The notes under the pieces are model-generated. The model ran no database searches, was not told the origin of the DNA, and worked only from the letters and a program-made list of their open reading frames with translations. Shown piece after piece: positions 1 through 5,394 of a DNA stretch of 11,712 nucleotides (the stretch's first letter is position 1; every line of letters starts with the position of its first letter). Origin of the DNA: Methanosarcinales archaeon (lineage in GTDB: Archaea; Halobacteriota; Methanosarcinia; Methanosarcinales; Methanogasteraceae); NCBI GenBank assembly GCA_030605805.1, contig JAUWHQ010000003.1, positions 1 to 11,712 on the forward strand. The letters run 5' to 3'. The position numbers and the translations under genes were made by a program.

Positions 1-40
1 CGATTCTTGCAGGCATCGGTATTAATGATCACCGCTTTCC

Positions 41-52
41 GCTTTCGAAAGC
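41..52. promoter_or_regulatory. Perfect palindrome just upstream of a TATA box
   Basis: GCTTTCGAAAGC is a perfect 12-base inverted repeat ending one or two bases before an A/T-rich TATA-like element. Its place at the BRE/TATA position suggests an operator for a dimeric regulator of the membrane operon that starts at 83. This is inference from position and symmetry only. Confidence 0.3.
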
Positions 53-63
53 ATTAAATAATA
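53..63 (+). promoter_or_regulatory. Archaeal TATA box for the membrane operon
   Basis: The A/T-rich element ATTAAATAATA is centred about 26 bases before the ATG at 83. That spacing puts the expected transcription start at or next to the start codon. No Shine-Dalgarno sequence precedes this ATG, which fits a leaderless mRNA. Confidence 0.45.
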
Positions 64-82
64 TCGAAGTCGTGGTTTACTT

Positions 83-613
83 ATGGGAGAGAAAATCGTC
101 AGATGGGTTGTTCCGATAATTCCCACGCTTTTACTCGTTTCATGTGTCGTAGCAGCCTTCGCAACCAATGGCTGGGACGTGAAGGCAACACTCTTTGCAG
201 AAGACCCTGCAAAGATCGCAGAATCGCTCACAGACTTTGGTCCGGCAGCAGGCTCAGAGCCTTTCAAGATCAATGATTATACGATCTCTGGCGACCGCGT
301 AGCAATTGAGATCGAGATAAACTCGCCGGTGAACGTGTCGGTGACGGTGGAAGAACTGTCAGCAGATATTGGCATCGGTGACAGCACCAGCACGATATCA
401 CTGCATGAGCCGGTGACCATCCCGGCGAAGGGTTCTGCGAATCTGAATCTGGAAGGTGCGCTGCCAGATATCCGGGCGATCACTGATCCGCGGGACTTGC
501 AGCTCTCGAGTTCGGGAAACTTTGAGATTCGCGGCATGAACATGAAAATCGATGTTGCAGGGATAAAACTTGAAATCAAGGAATCGGGGAGCACACTGGG
601 AGGTAATATCTGA
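83..613 (+). CDS. Membrane-anchored protein with WHy/LEA14-like domain
   Basis: This 176-residue protein has one N-terminal hydrophobic segment (about residues 7-27) that could act as a signal anchor or uncleaved signal peptide, so the rest is probably outside the membrane. Residues about 60-168 are beta-rich with alternating hydrophobic positions (DRVAIEIEINSPVNVSVTVE, then PVTIPAKGSANLNLEG). That layout resembles the WHy/LEA14 type of domain, where a strand pair is followed by a 'v.ipa.gs..l.l.g' segment. The domain call rests on pattern only. The gene begins leaderless at an ATG about 26 bases after a TATA box. Its TGA overlaps the ATG of the next gene (TGATG), so the two are translationally coupled and probably work together at the membrane. 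No catalytic motif is visible, and the molecular role is unknown. Confidence 0.75.
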   Translation: MGEKIVRWVVPIIPTLLLVSCVVAAFATNGWDVKATLFAEDPAKIAESLTDFGPAAGSEPFKINDYTISGDRVAIEIEINSPVNVSVTVEELSADIGIGDSTSTISLHEPVTIPAKGSANLNLEGALPDIRAITDPRDLQLSSSGNFEIRGMNMKIDVAGIKLEIKESGSTLGGNI

Positions 614-1194
614 TGGCTGAAGCAGATAAGGGTGCTCTGGGCAGTGTCAATATACCTGGCGTTATTGCAGGTGTGCTGACGCTGATATTGCCGTTTCTTG
701 GCGCATGGTGGATTCTGACGATCGGTACCGATGCGATAGTCATCAATGCAGCTCCGTTCGGGGTGAGAACCGTCATTCTGGGAAATGACATAGTATCACC
801 GCTCTTTGAGTGGTTCTGTCTCGGTCTCAAGCTTGGAGTTATGTATCTCGGTGTGCTCCTGATAGCAGGGTCCGTGCTTCCTGCAATGGGTCAGAGTGAG
901 GAGATCGCCAGAATATTCACCCGTTTCGCATCAAGAAAGCTCTTCTGGCTCGTTTTGATCTTTGTCGCCTCGATAATCGCATTCATCACGCTTGCAAACC
1001 AGTCAGTAACCCACCTTCCGATCCATGGACATCTGCCGTATCTCGTTGGAACAGAGACGGTAAGTGTAGACGTTGAGAATGTGGGCATCGCCGCTTCGAT
1101 TTCCATGAAACTCACGTCCGCATTCGGCGTTGCGGTGGTCGCCGCCATACTCGGCATCTATTCACGGATTTCCCGGAAAACTATGCGAGGATGA
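613..1194 (+). CDS. Four-helix membrane protein of unknown function
   Basis: This 193-residue integral membrane protein has hydrophobic segments at about residues 14-38, 68-92, 109-128 and 165-184. A longer hydrophilic, beta-prone loop at about 130-164 lies between helices 3 and 4, and the C-terminus is basic. The start is well supported: GGGAGGT at 598-604 lies at normal Shine-Dalgarno distance, and the ATG overlaps the previous gene's TGA by one base. It is co-transcribed with the anchored WHy-like protein and plausibly forms a membrane assembly with it. The last 14 bases overlap the 3' end of a truncated hydrolase gene on the other strand. I do not recognise the family. Confidence 0.75.
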   Translation: MAEADKGALGSVNIPGVIAGVLTLILPFLGAWWILTIGTDAIVINAAPFGVRTVILGNDIVSPLFEWFCLGLKLGVMYLGVLLIAGSVLPAMGQSEEIARIFTRFASRKLFWLVLIFVASIIAFITLANQSVTHLPIHGHLPYLVGTETVSVDVENVGIAASISMKLTSAFGVAVVAAILGIYSRISRKTMRG

Positions 1195-1425
1195 TCGGTA
1201 TCGCCGCGCCGATTGCGACAAAACGGATAGCCGGGTTTGCAAGCCGGTTATCTGATTTTACTCTGCCTCCGATGACCCGGAATCTCACACGCTTTGTGCT
1301 GAGCGGCAGCCACAGCGGTATGCCGCCCGGGTTCAGCGAATCCGTGATCAGGTGCAGGATTAGGGAGAGCGATGCAAGAGCCGCGTAAAGGTAGAATTGC
1401 CCGATCGCAAGCACGACAGCGTCTG
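1181..1425 (-). pseudogene. C-terminal stump of a DUF457/YdjM-like membrane hydrolase
   Basis: On the minus strand about 80 residues read as the end of a membrane metal-dependent hydrolase. They comprise a hydrophobic helix, then LHLITDSLNPGGIPLWLPLS and a basic stretch, then a last hydrophobic helix ending at a TAG (1181-1183). The H-x3-D-x3-N spacing followed by GGIPL.LP.S is typical of the C-terminal half of DUF457/YdjM proteins. The N-terminal half, where those proteins carry the DIDH-type and HRG-TH metal motifs, is missing. Upstream of about 1425 the frame stays open to a GTG/ATG near 1528, but the residues there lose membrane character and run into the antisense of a different gene. 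I read this as a 5'-deleted gene that cannot make active enzyme. Confidence 0.55.
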
Positions 1426-1525
1426 GGCATATTCGGATGAGCACGACATTGCAATCGCCATAACAGGATATATCCCGGACACGAACAGATGGATAGACTA
1501 TAAGACAAGGAGGATAAAATGTTAA
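1421..1525 (+). pseudogene. C-terminal stump of a DUF4258-type toxin
   Basis: The plus frame starting near 1421 reads through ITGYIPDTNRWIDYKTRR to a TAA at 1523-1525. The pattern I-T-x-Y-x-P-D-x3-W-x-D-x-K-x-R-R is what DUF4258 proteins have at their C-terminus, and these are usual upstream partners of YgiT-type antitoxins. The stop overlaps the antitoxin's ATG (1519), the usual overlap of a toxin-antitoxin operon. The N-terminal two thirds, including the expected H-x3-R-M-x-x-R-G-I region, is absent: upstream of about 1420 the sequence belongs to the opposite-strand hydrolase remnant. With no start codon or N-terminal domain, the toxin is dead. Confidence 0.6.
1507..1513 (+). promoter_or_regulatory. 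Strong Shine-Dalgarno of the YgiT-type gene
   Basis: AAGGAGG lies five bases before the ATG at 1519, a near-perfect ribosome binding site. It sits inside the last codons of the truncated toxin gene, as expected when an antitoxin is translated from within the end of a toxin cistron. Confidence 0.7.
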
Positions 1526-1770
1526 CACCGATCTGCCCCTTATGCGGAGGAGAAGTAGTAGAGAAAAATGTGGAGAAGATTGTCAAAGGAGGCAATGATG
1601 TGGCAATCTTGAGAGTTAAAGCTGGCGTATGCGGGAAGTGTGGTGAGCGGTTTTATACAAAAGAAGTCCACAAAAAAATAGAAGAGATCAGATCCGAGCT
1701 TAAACAGAGGACTCTGGAATTGTTTAAGCCGATTGGTCGGACTTATGCTTACGAAAGTGTCATTGCGTAA
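1519..1770 (+). CDS. YgiT-type zinc-finger antitoxin (MqsA-like), toxin lost
   Basis: This 83-residue protein has CPLC (Cys6, Cys9) and CGKC (Cys38, Cys41), the two-knuckle zinc site of the YgiT/MqsA N-terminal domain. It also has the family-like segments GGEVVEKNVE and CGERFYTKEVHKKIEEI. The C-terminal helix-turn-helix of full MqsA is absent, so it is the short single-domain form. In this family such proteins bind and neutralise a small RNase-like toxin encoded just upstream, usually of DUF4258 or MqsR type, and may repress their own operon. Here the start has a strong ribosome binding site and overlaps the stop of a truncated DUF4258-like gene. The antitoxin is therefore intact but orphaned. 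It may protect against a related toxin elsewhere in the genome, or simply be decaying. Confidence 0.8.
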   Translation: MLTPICPLCGGEVVEKNVEKIVKGGNDVAILRVKAGVCGKCGERFYTKEVHKKIEEIRSELKQRTLELFKPIGRTYAYESVIA

Positions 1771-1780
1771 GGCACAAATT

Positions 1781-1814
1781 TAAGGGGAGACTCAGTAGGA
1801 CGCCCCCTCCCTTA
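1781..1814. terminator. Possible hairpin after the YgiT-type gene
   Basis: TAAGGG (1781-1786) can pair with CCCTTA (1809-1814), with one further wobble pair inward. It lies eleven bases after the antitoxin stop. There is no T-tract behind it, so function as an archaeal terminator is weakly supported. Confidence 0.2.
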
Positions 1815-1855
1815 TCTGCAAATTGTTTGGGCAGATCGATCACCCCCCACGCCCC

Positions 1856-1909
1856 CGCCGCCCACTCGCCGCGACACATATGCACAGCACAGACTGGCGG
1901 GGGGCGGCG
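1856..1909. repeat. GC-rich inverted repeat (long hairpin)
   Basis: CGCCGCCC (1856-1863) is the exact complement of GGGCGGCG (1902-1909). Inside it CGCC (1867-1870) pairs with GGCG (1896-1899), leaving a loop of about 25 bases. The stretch 1841-1909 is far more GC-rich than the genes around it and has no credible reading frame. It could be a structured RNA, a relic of a mobile element end, or a block to readthrough. I cannot tell which. Confidence 0.4.
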
Positions 1910-1936
1910 ATGATGCGCAACGCCCGAGTCGCAAGC

Positions 1937-1978
1937 CATATAACAAGCAATCCACGAAGACAGTCTCATAAGAGGTGG
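1937..1978 (+). promoter_or_regulatory. TATA box and Shine-Dalgarno of a decayed gene
   Basis: CATATAAC (1937-1944) is a fair TATA box. About 26 bases further, near 1967, lies the expected transcription start. AGAGGTGG (1971-1978) is a strong ribosome binding site before the ATG at 1983. The complete signal set is intact although the gene behind it carries stop codons. Confidence 0.45.
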
Positions 1979-1982
1979 AGAA

Positions 1983-2145
1983 ATGCGACGAAGAATTGCT
2001 GGAGTGATCTGGTGGCAATAAGGCGTTTTCGTTCGATAGCTGGCAACATGGTTGCGCTTACCCATGTCCGGGATGGATCATATCGCAAAACGGCACCCCG
2101 AACTTAAAAACCTCGATTTGGCGGATAAAATCGGGATCGCGGTCC
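1983..2145 (+). pseudogene. Decayed small gene with HPEL motif
   Basis: From the ATG at 1983 the frame reads MRRRIAGVIWWQ, then stops at TAA (2019-2021) and TAG (2037-2039). It continues in the same frame as LATWLRLPMSGMDHIAKRHPEL and on through about KIGIAV near 2142. The combination 'xHIxxRHPEL' with a W-rich start resembles small uncharacterised toxin-like or nuclease-like proteins found beside toxin-antitoxin loci. That resemblance is from memory of the pattern and is not certain. Beyond about 2145 the frame stays open but looks random, so the 3' end is degraded or frameshifted. Good initiation signals, two in-frame stops and a motif re-emerging in the same frame fit a recently inactivated gene. 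A chance open frame cannot be excluded. Confidence 0.35.
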
Positions 2146-2256
2146 GGAGGCGTGCAGGCACGGGGATGGTTTTGGCTTGCACCGCAACTCCGCAGTATAA
2201 CCCATGGGTTTTTGGGTCCCCGGGCACCCCAGGATTGGGTTAACAGCCCCGCGATC
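2135..2256. other. Nested inverted repeats, possible structured RNA
   Basis: GATCGCGG (2135-2142) is the exact complement of CCGCGATC (2249-2256). Two hairpins lie inside: GTGCAGGC/GCTTGCAC (2152-2159 with 2175-2182, one G-U pair), and TAACCCA/TGGGTTA (2198-2204 with 2236-2242) enclosing GGGT/ACCC (2214-2217 with 2226-2229). Together these form a three-way-junction layout. An A/T-rich element (CTTAAAAAC, 2103-2111) lies about 26 bases before the outer stem on the plus strand. It does not match tRNA, 7S RNA or RNase P RNA by any motif I can find, and it may be chance in GC-rich DNA. Confidence 0.25.
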
Positions 2257-2287
2257 GATGGTACATGCGCCGGTGCCTCGCCTCTGG
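2146..2287. other. Non-coding stretch 3' of the zinc-ribbon gene
   Basis: No credible reading frame is visible here on either strand. It contains a perfect 12-base palindrome AACCCATGGGTT (2199-2210) followed by a short T run on the plus strand, and the nested repeats described separately. For the minus-strand operon this is the 3' flank. The nearest T-rich stretch in that orientation is at 2106-2110. Confidence 0.4.
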
Positions 2288-2452
2288 TCAATCCTGCAGA
2301 CTGTACGAGAACCCGCACTCAGGACAGAAGTACATGGTGATCTCTGCCCCCTTCTTGCTCTTCTTGATGGTAGTCTCCATCCATGTGCCGCAGATCGTGC
2401 ATTTGTGATCATGGAGCGTGCGGTTTCTTTGTGCGCCTGCGCCTTCAGCCAC
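2288..2452 (-). CDS. Small zinc-ribbon protein (54 aa), GTG start
   Basis: This short gene is easily missed because it has a GTG start and 54 residues. It reads with KCTICGTW (Cys18, Cys21) and YFCPECGFSYSLQD (Cys43, Cys46) at the end, two CxxC knuckles 21 residues apart. A basic linker (KKSKKG) lies between them, a classic single zinc ribbon. The GTG (2452-2450) is only three bases after the stop of the DUF1786 gene. A purine-rich GGGGTGGGGTG stretch upstream serves as ribosome binding site, so it is the last cistron of the operon. Zinc ribbons of this size in archaea bind nucleic acid or proteins in transcription and translation. The exact role cannot be read from the sequence. Confidence 0.7.
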   Translation of the reverse strand: MAEGAGAQRNRTLHDHKCTICGTWMETTIKKSKKGAEITMYFCPECGFSYSLQD

Positions 2453-2455
2453 GAT

Positions 2456-3562
2456 CTACACCCCACCCCGGACAGACGATAGCCCTTTGATCAACCCGAA
2501 ACACCCGGTAAGCATCATATCGCCGTACGGCGCGGCAAAGATGACATCGTGCCTGCTCTGCTCCGCGATGCGCCGTTTTGGTCCGGTAACGATGATCTGC
2601 GGCATCTCGCCCGGGGCGTCCCTGATATGGCACCCATGCCCTCCGCTCTCAAAAATCTCCTCGAACGTCAGTGTTCCTGATGCAAGTTTTTCCACATACA
2701 TATCGAGCGTCTCGATGGTTATCTGTCTGGTATGGTGCTCGAATATGCCTGTGATGCGGTCATCCATCACTATCGCGCATAGCGTGTGCCCGTTTCCGAT
2801 ATTCAGCACGATCATTGGCTGCCTTTGGTCTTCTGCGGCGCCTGCCGCCCCGAATACCGCTGCATGTCCGGTATCCATCACAACCACGTCAACGTCATCA
2901 ACGTCGTCAGCGGCGTCCACAGCACCGACATCATCAACGGCACCATCATCGTCTGCATCTGCAAGCGACAGCGACCGCGCGACCGCACTCATGCGCGTGA
3001 GATACGGAGGGATTGTCCCAGGAGTGTAGACGAACGACCGCAGACCGCCTCCGCCGTCTATCACTCTCCGTAGATGCTCGAACCTGAATATGCGGTTGCT
3101 GCCCATGCTTTCGCCATGATCCTGCACGGCAACCGCAAATGTCTCAGGCATATCCACGCCGAACAATCCGAGCATCTGTCTGATCGCAGGCAGATCGATA
3201 TCCGCGGTCTCGATGCGAACCGCATCTATCTCATATTCTGTGTTCTGCGGCACGATGGTCACGCCGAGATGGCGCACACGATTGAGATCATCATAAATCG
3301 TCTTTGCAGCCGCTTCTGTCGAATGAACCTGCAGCCCGGCTTTCAGATGCTCTTTCACGGCGCGGACACAGGCGCCGCCGCCCATCACATCCCCGGTCAG
3401 AAAGACGTCCCTGCCCAGATGCGTGGCATTTCTGATCCGTTTTGCCACGACCATCGTCTGCGATGGTAAAACCATCTTGAAACACTGCTCGATCTGCTTT
3501 TCGCTGTCATATATCAGAATGTCCTGCGTTCCGGCGCCCACATCGATCGCAACACTCTGCAT
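2456..3562 (-). CDS. DUF1786 (COG4012) protein, ASKHA-like ATPase fold
   Basis: This 368-residue protein matches the archaeal DUF1786 family, sometimes annotated as putative pyruvate-formate-lyase activating enzyme without good reason. It starts AIDVGAGTQDILIYD, which looks like the phosphate-1 loop of the actin/sugar-kinase/Hsp70 superfamily. IVLNIGNGHTLCAIV (residues 251-265) looks like phosphate-2. The end is family-typical: IIVTGPKRR (323-331) and AAPYGDMMLTGCFGL (343-357). No radical-SAM CxxxCxxC motif is present. Residues 201-225 are an acidic low-complexity insert (12 Asp in 25) between the N-terminal lobe and VVVMDTG. The gene follows the coiled-coil gene with a one-base gap and has no clear Shine-Dalgarno, so translation is probably coupled. 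The substrate is unknown. Confidence 0.8.
   Translation of the reverse strand: MQSVAIDVGAGTQDILIYDSEKQIEQCFKMVLPSQTMVVAKRIRNATHLGRDVFLTGDVMGGGACVRAVKEHLKAGLQVHSTEAAAKTIYDDLNRVRHLGVTIVPQNTEYEIDAVRIETADIDLPAIRQMLGLFGVDMPETFAVAVQDHGESMGSNRIFRFEHLRRVIDGGGGLRSFVYTPGTIPPYLTRMSAVARSLSLADADDDGAVDDVGAVDAADDVDDVDVVVMDTGHAAVFGAAGAAEDQRQPMIVLNIGNGHTLCAIVMDDRITGIFEHHTRQITIETLDMYVEKLASGTLTFEEIFESGGHGCHIRDAPGEMPQIIVTGPKRRIAEQSRHDVIFAAPYGDMMLTGCFGLIKGLSSVRGGV
2888..2962 (-). repeat. Asp-codon low-complexity tract in the DUF1786 gene
   Basis: The stretch is built from GAT/GAC, GTT/GTC and GCC-type codons in short imperfect repeats, encoding residues 201-225 of the DUF1786 protein (pattern D-D-x-x-x, D-D-V). 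It keeps the reading frame and falls between two conserved family segments, so it is probably an expanded surface loop. Confidence 0.6.
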
Positions 3563-3563
3563 A

Positions 3564-4511
3564 TCAATCGAACGTGATATCGTTGTGGTCCATCAGCACC
3601 TGAAGTTCCTTTAAGCTCATGCGCCCGGTCGTCTTGAACTTCTCCAGTGCAGTCTCGTGTTCGCCACCGATGTCATCGCCTTGCGCACCCTCTGACAGAT
3701 GCATCCCCTTCAGTGCATCAAGATACTGGGGTAGCTCGTCCCGCAAACTCGCAACCGCTGCCTTGTTCGCATCGATTGATTTGCTGATTGGCTTGGTGAT
3801 GCGGTATTTCTCTTTTAATTGCGTGTGATACAGGTTCGCCTCCCTGCGAACAGCGTCCAGATCCTTGTATATGCCGAGTAACTCATCGTGATGCTTCTGC
3901 GACTCATCTGCAAGGCTCTGGATCTCCTGGTGTGTCTGATCGCCGGTCTTGCGCAGCGCCCGTATCTCCTTGTAGACCGGGGTGAGTTCGCTATGGATCG
4001 CATCGGCTTCCCTGCTCACACCCAATCGCTCACCCAGTTGTTTCAGCCGTTCCATAGAGTCTATCTCGTGTTTTAACGGGATATCAGCATGGATGAAGAC
4101 ATAGAGTTCGTTTGCATAAGCTTTTTCGAGACTTGAAGTCTGCATCTTCGCAATCGCATTGAGCTCGTCACGTCTGGCTTTCAACCGGTCCAGCTGACTC
4201 CGCTGCTGGTTTATTTGCGCCTGTATCTCGCTTCTGGGTTTTTTCAGATCGGCAATCTTCCGATTGATAGCGTCCCGAGCCTTTCTGCAAGCCTCTGCCT
4301 TGACCGCATATTCCTTGACCTTCGCATTGAACTCATCACGTTTGTCTCGCAGTTCATCGATTGATCCGCGATGTAATTTGATTTCTTCGATGGATTTTCT
4401 TATCTCCCTGTTCAAACGGTCTACTTGCTGCCTGAGAAGGTTGATATTGCTCTTTAATTCCCTTTCAGTCATATCAGTCGTGCTTTTTGGTGAATTGGAA
4501 TCGTCAGTCAC
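3564..4511 (-). CDS. COG1340-type coiled-coil protein (second paralogue)
   Basis: This protein of about 315 residues is almost entirely helical. Long heptad stretches cover about residues 15-130 and 150-240. A middle motif LADESQKHHDELLGIYKDLD (about 200-219) is followed by VRREANLYH. The C-terminal tail KFKTTGRMSLKELQVLMDHND resembles the conserved end of archaeal COG1340 coiled-coil proteins, sometimes mislabelled phosphoserine phosphatase. The start is decided by the ribosome binding site. GGAGGTGA (4524-4517) lies seven bases before GTG at 4511 but overlaps the alternative GTG at 4520, so 4511 is preferred. The frame overlaps the upstream paralogue's end, giving coupled translation. The role is probably a scaffold or tether partnering its paralogue. 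No enzymatic motif is present. Confidence 0.75.
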   Translation of the reverse strand: MTDDSNSPKSTTDMTERELKSNINLLRQQVDRLNREIRKSIEEIKLHRGSIDELRDKRDEFNAKVKEYAVKAEACRKARDAINRKIADLKKPRSEIQAQINQQRSQLDRLKARRDELNAIAKMQTSSLEKAYANELYVFIHADIPLKHEIDSMERLKQLGERLGVSREADAIHSELTPVYKEIRALRKTGDQTHQEIQSLADESQKHHDELLGIYKDLDAVRREANLYHTQLKEKYRITKPISKSIDANKAAVASLRDELPQYLDALKGMHLSEGAQGDDIGGEHETALEKFKTTGRMSLKELQVLMDHNDITFD

Positions 4512-5364
4512 TATGATCACCTCCTGCCCCTTCTGCGGTCATCGCCCTCTGCCCATCCTCCCAATAATCAACCGCCGCAACATGACTATCGATCCGATTC
4601 TTCAGCCAGATGTGCCGTCCACGCACCTCCTTCAGTTGCTCGGCATACCCGACGAACGACACATGGTGCTCCTGGGATTGATCTGCGATAGAAACAATCT
4701 CGTTGTGGCATTTATCCGCATCTTCGATCATCGTTCCGATCTCCGCAGACATACGCTTGATCGTTTCATCAGCGGTATCGGTTCCATCACCAGACCGGAT
4801 CTCATTTATCTCATCGACTCGTTTGGAGAGTTTCTTGATCTTTTCAACGATCTCGCGCTCTTTCCTGATGCCCATGACCGTTGTCTGGAGTTTCCAGTCC
4901 AGTGCTTCGATGTCTTTCTGCAGACGCGTCATCTCCTGTTCGTGCTTCCGCGCGCTCTGGCTGGCATTGATCAGATCGAACATCTCGATCCTGAGTTGTT
5001 TCGCCTGATGATACAGTATCTGTCGTTTATCCTTCAATTCGGCAACACGCTCGTTGATCTTGTTCCGCTCACCCCGCTCCTCGCCGGACTGCCCCTCCAG
5101 TTCGGATACCCTCGGATCAAGAGCCTCAAACTCGCTTCTGTACGCATCAAGGAGTCGTCTGTGCTTTGCAATGACCGCACTAACCAGCGCCATTTCATCC
5201 CATATATTGATGCTCTTGCTCGGAATCCTTGCATCAGATGGTGGTTTTACATCAGGTGATTGTTTCGCATCGGGTGACAGTTCGTTCTGTTCGGTGTTTT
5301 TGTTGTTGGTGTTATGTTCTTCTGATTCTTCTGATCTGCCGGGTTCTTCTGGTATGTCAATCAC
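4504..5364 (-). CDS. COG1340-like coiled-coil protein (first paralogue)
   Basis: This 286-residue protein has an acidic, Ser/Asn/Pro-rich disordered N-terminus (about 1-50), including three tandem six-residue repeats around 30-47. An extended coiled coil follows (about 55-215). The segment IVSIADQSQEHHVSFVGYAE (about 223-242), followed by LKEVRGRH, aligns with the LADESQKHHDEL region of the next gene, so the two are tandem paralogues. It lacks the KFK-x-G-R-MSLKEL tail that the other copy has, ending instead in a Gly-rich acidic tail. The start taken is GTG at 5364, thirty bases after the DUF424 stop. The ribosome binding site is mediocre, so a different start within the disordered region is possible. 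The two products may form a hetero-coiled-coil. Confidence 0.7.
   Translation of the reverse strand: MIDIPEEPGRSEESEEHNTNNKNTEQNELSPDAKQSPDVKPPSDARIPSKSINIWDEMALVSAVIAKHRRLLDAYRSEFEALDPRVSELEGQSGEERGERNKINERVAELKDKRQILYHQAKQLRIEMFDLINASQSARKHEQEMTRLQKDIEALDWKLQTTVMGIRKEREIVEKIKKLSKRVDEINEIRSGDGTDTADETIKRMSAEIGTMIEDADKCHNEIVSIADQSQEHHVSFVGYAEQLKEVRGRHIWLKNRIDSHVAAVDYWEDGQRAMTAEGAGGDHSD
5224..5277 (-). repeat. Three tandem 18-base repeats in the coiled-coil gene
   Basis: Three imperfect 18-base units encode SPDAKQ, SPDVKP and PSDARI (residues 30-47) in the disordered N-terminus. The units differ at several third positions, so the duplication is not very recent. Confidence 0.6.
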
Positions 5365-5394
5365 GTCCTGTCACTCGCCTCGTCTGCAACGCCA

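Noticed and set aside
1760..2107. Overlapping open frames on both strands after the YgiT-type gene
   Set aside because: Compositions are atypical (Pro/Arg or Trp/Gly rich), there are no motifs, and initiation signals are missing. Only the frame from 1983 has a promoter and ribosome binding site, and it is interrupted.
1771..2287. tRNA, 7S RNA or RNase P RNA in the gap
   Set aside because: No T-loop GTTCRA consensus with matching stems, no SRP helix 8 motif and no RNase P core motifs were found on either strand.
2418..3029. Plus-strand open frame of 203 codons opposite the DUF1786 gene
   Set aside because: It is rich in Ser/Thr/Ala/Pro because it is antisense to the Asp-rich tract. The minus frame matches a conserved family throughout.
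4264..5259. Long plus-strand open frame (331 codons) across the coiled-coil genes
   Set aside because: It spans the boundary of two well-supported minus-strand genes that have heptads, shared motifs and operon spacing. Its own translation has no recognisable domain and looks like antisense of charged helices.
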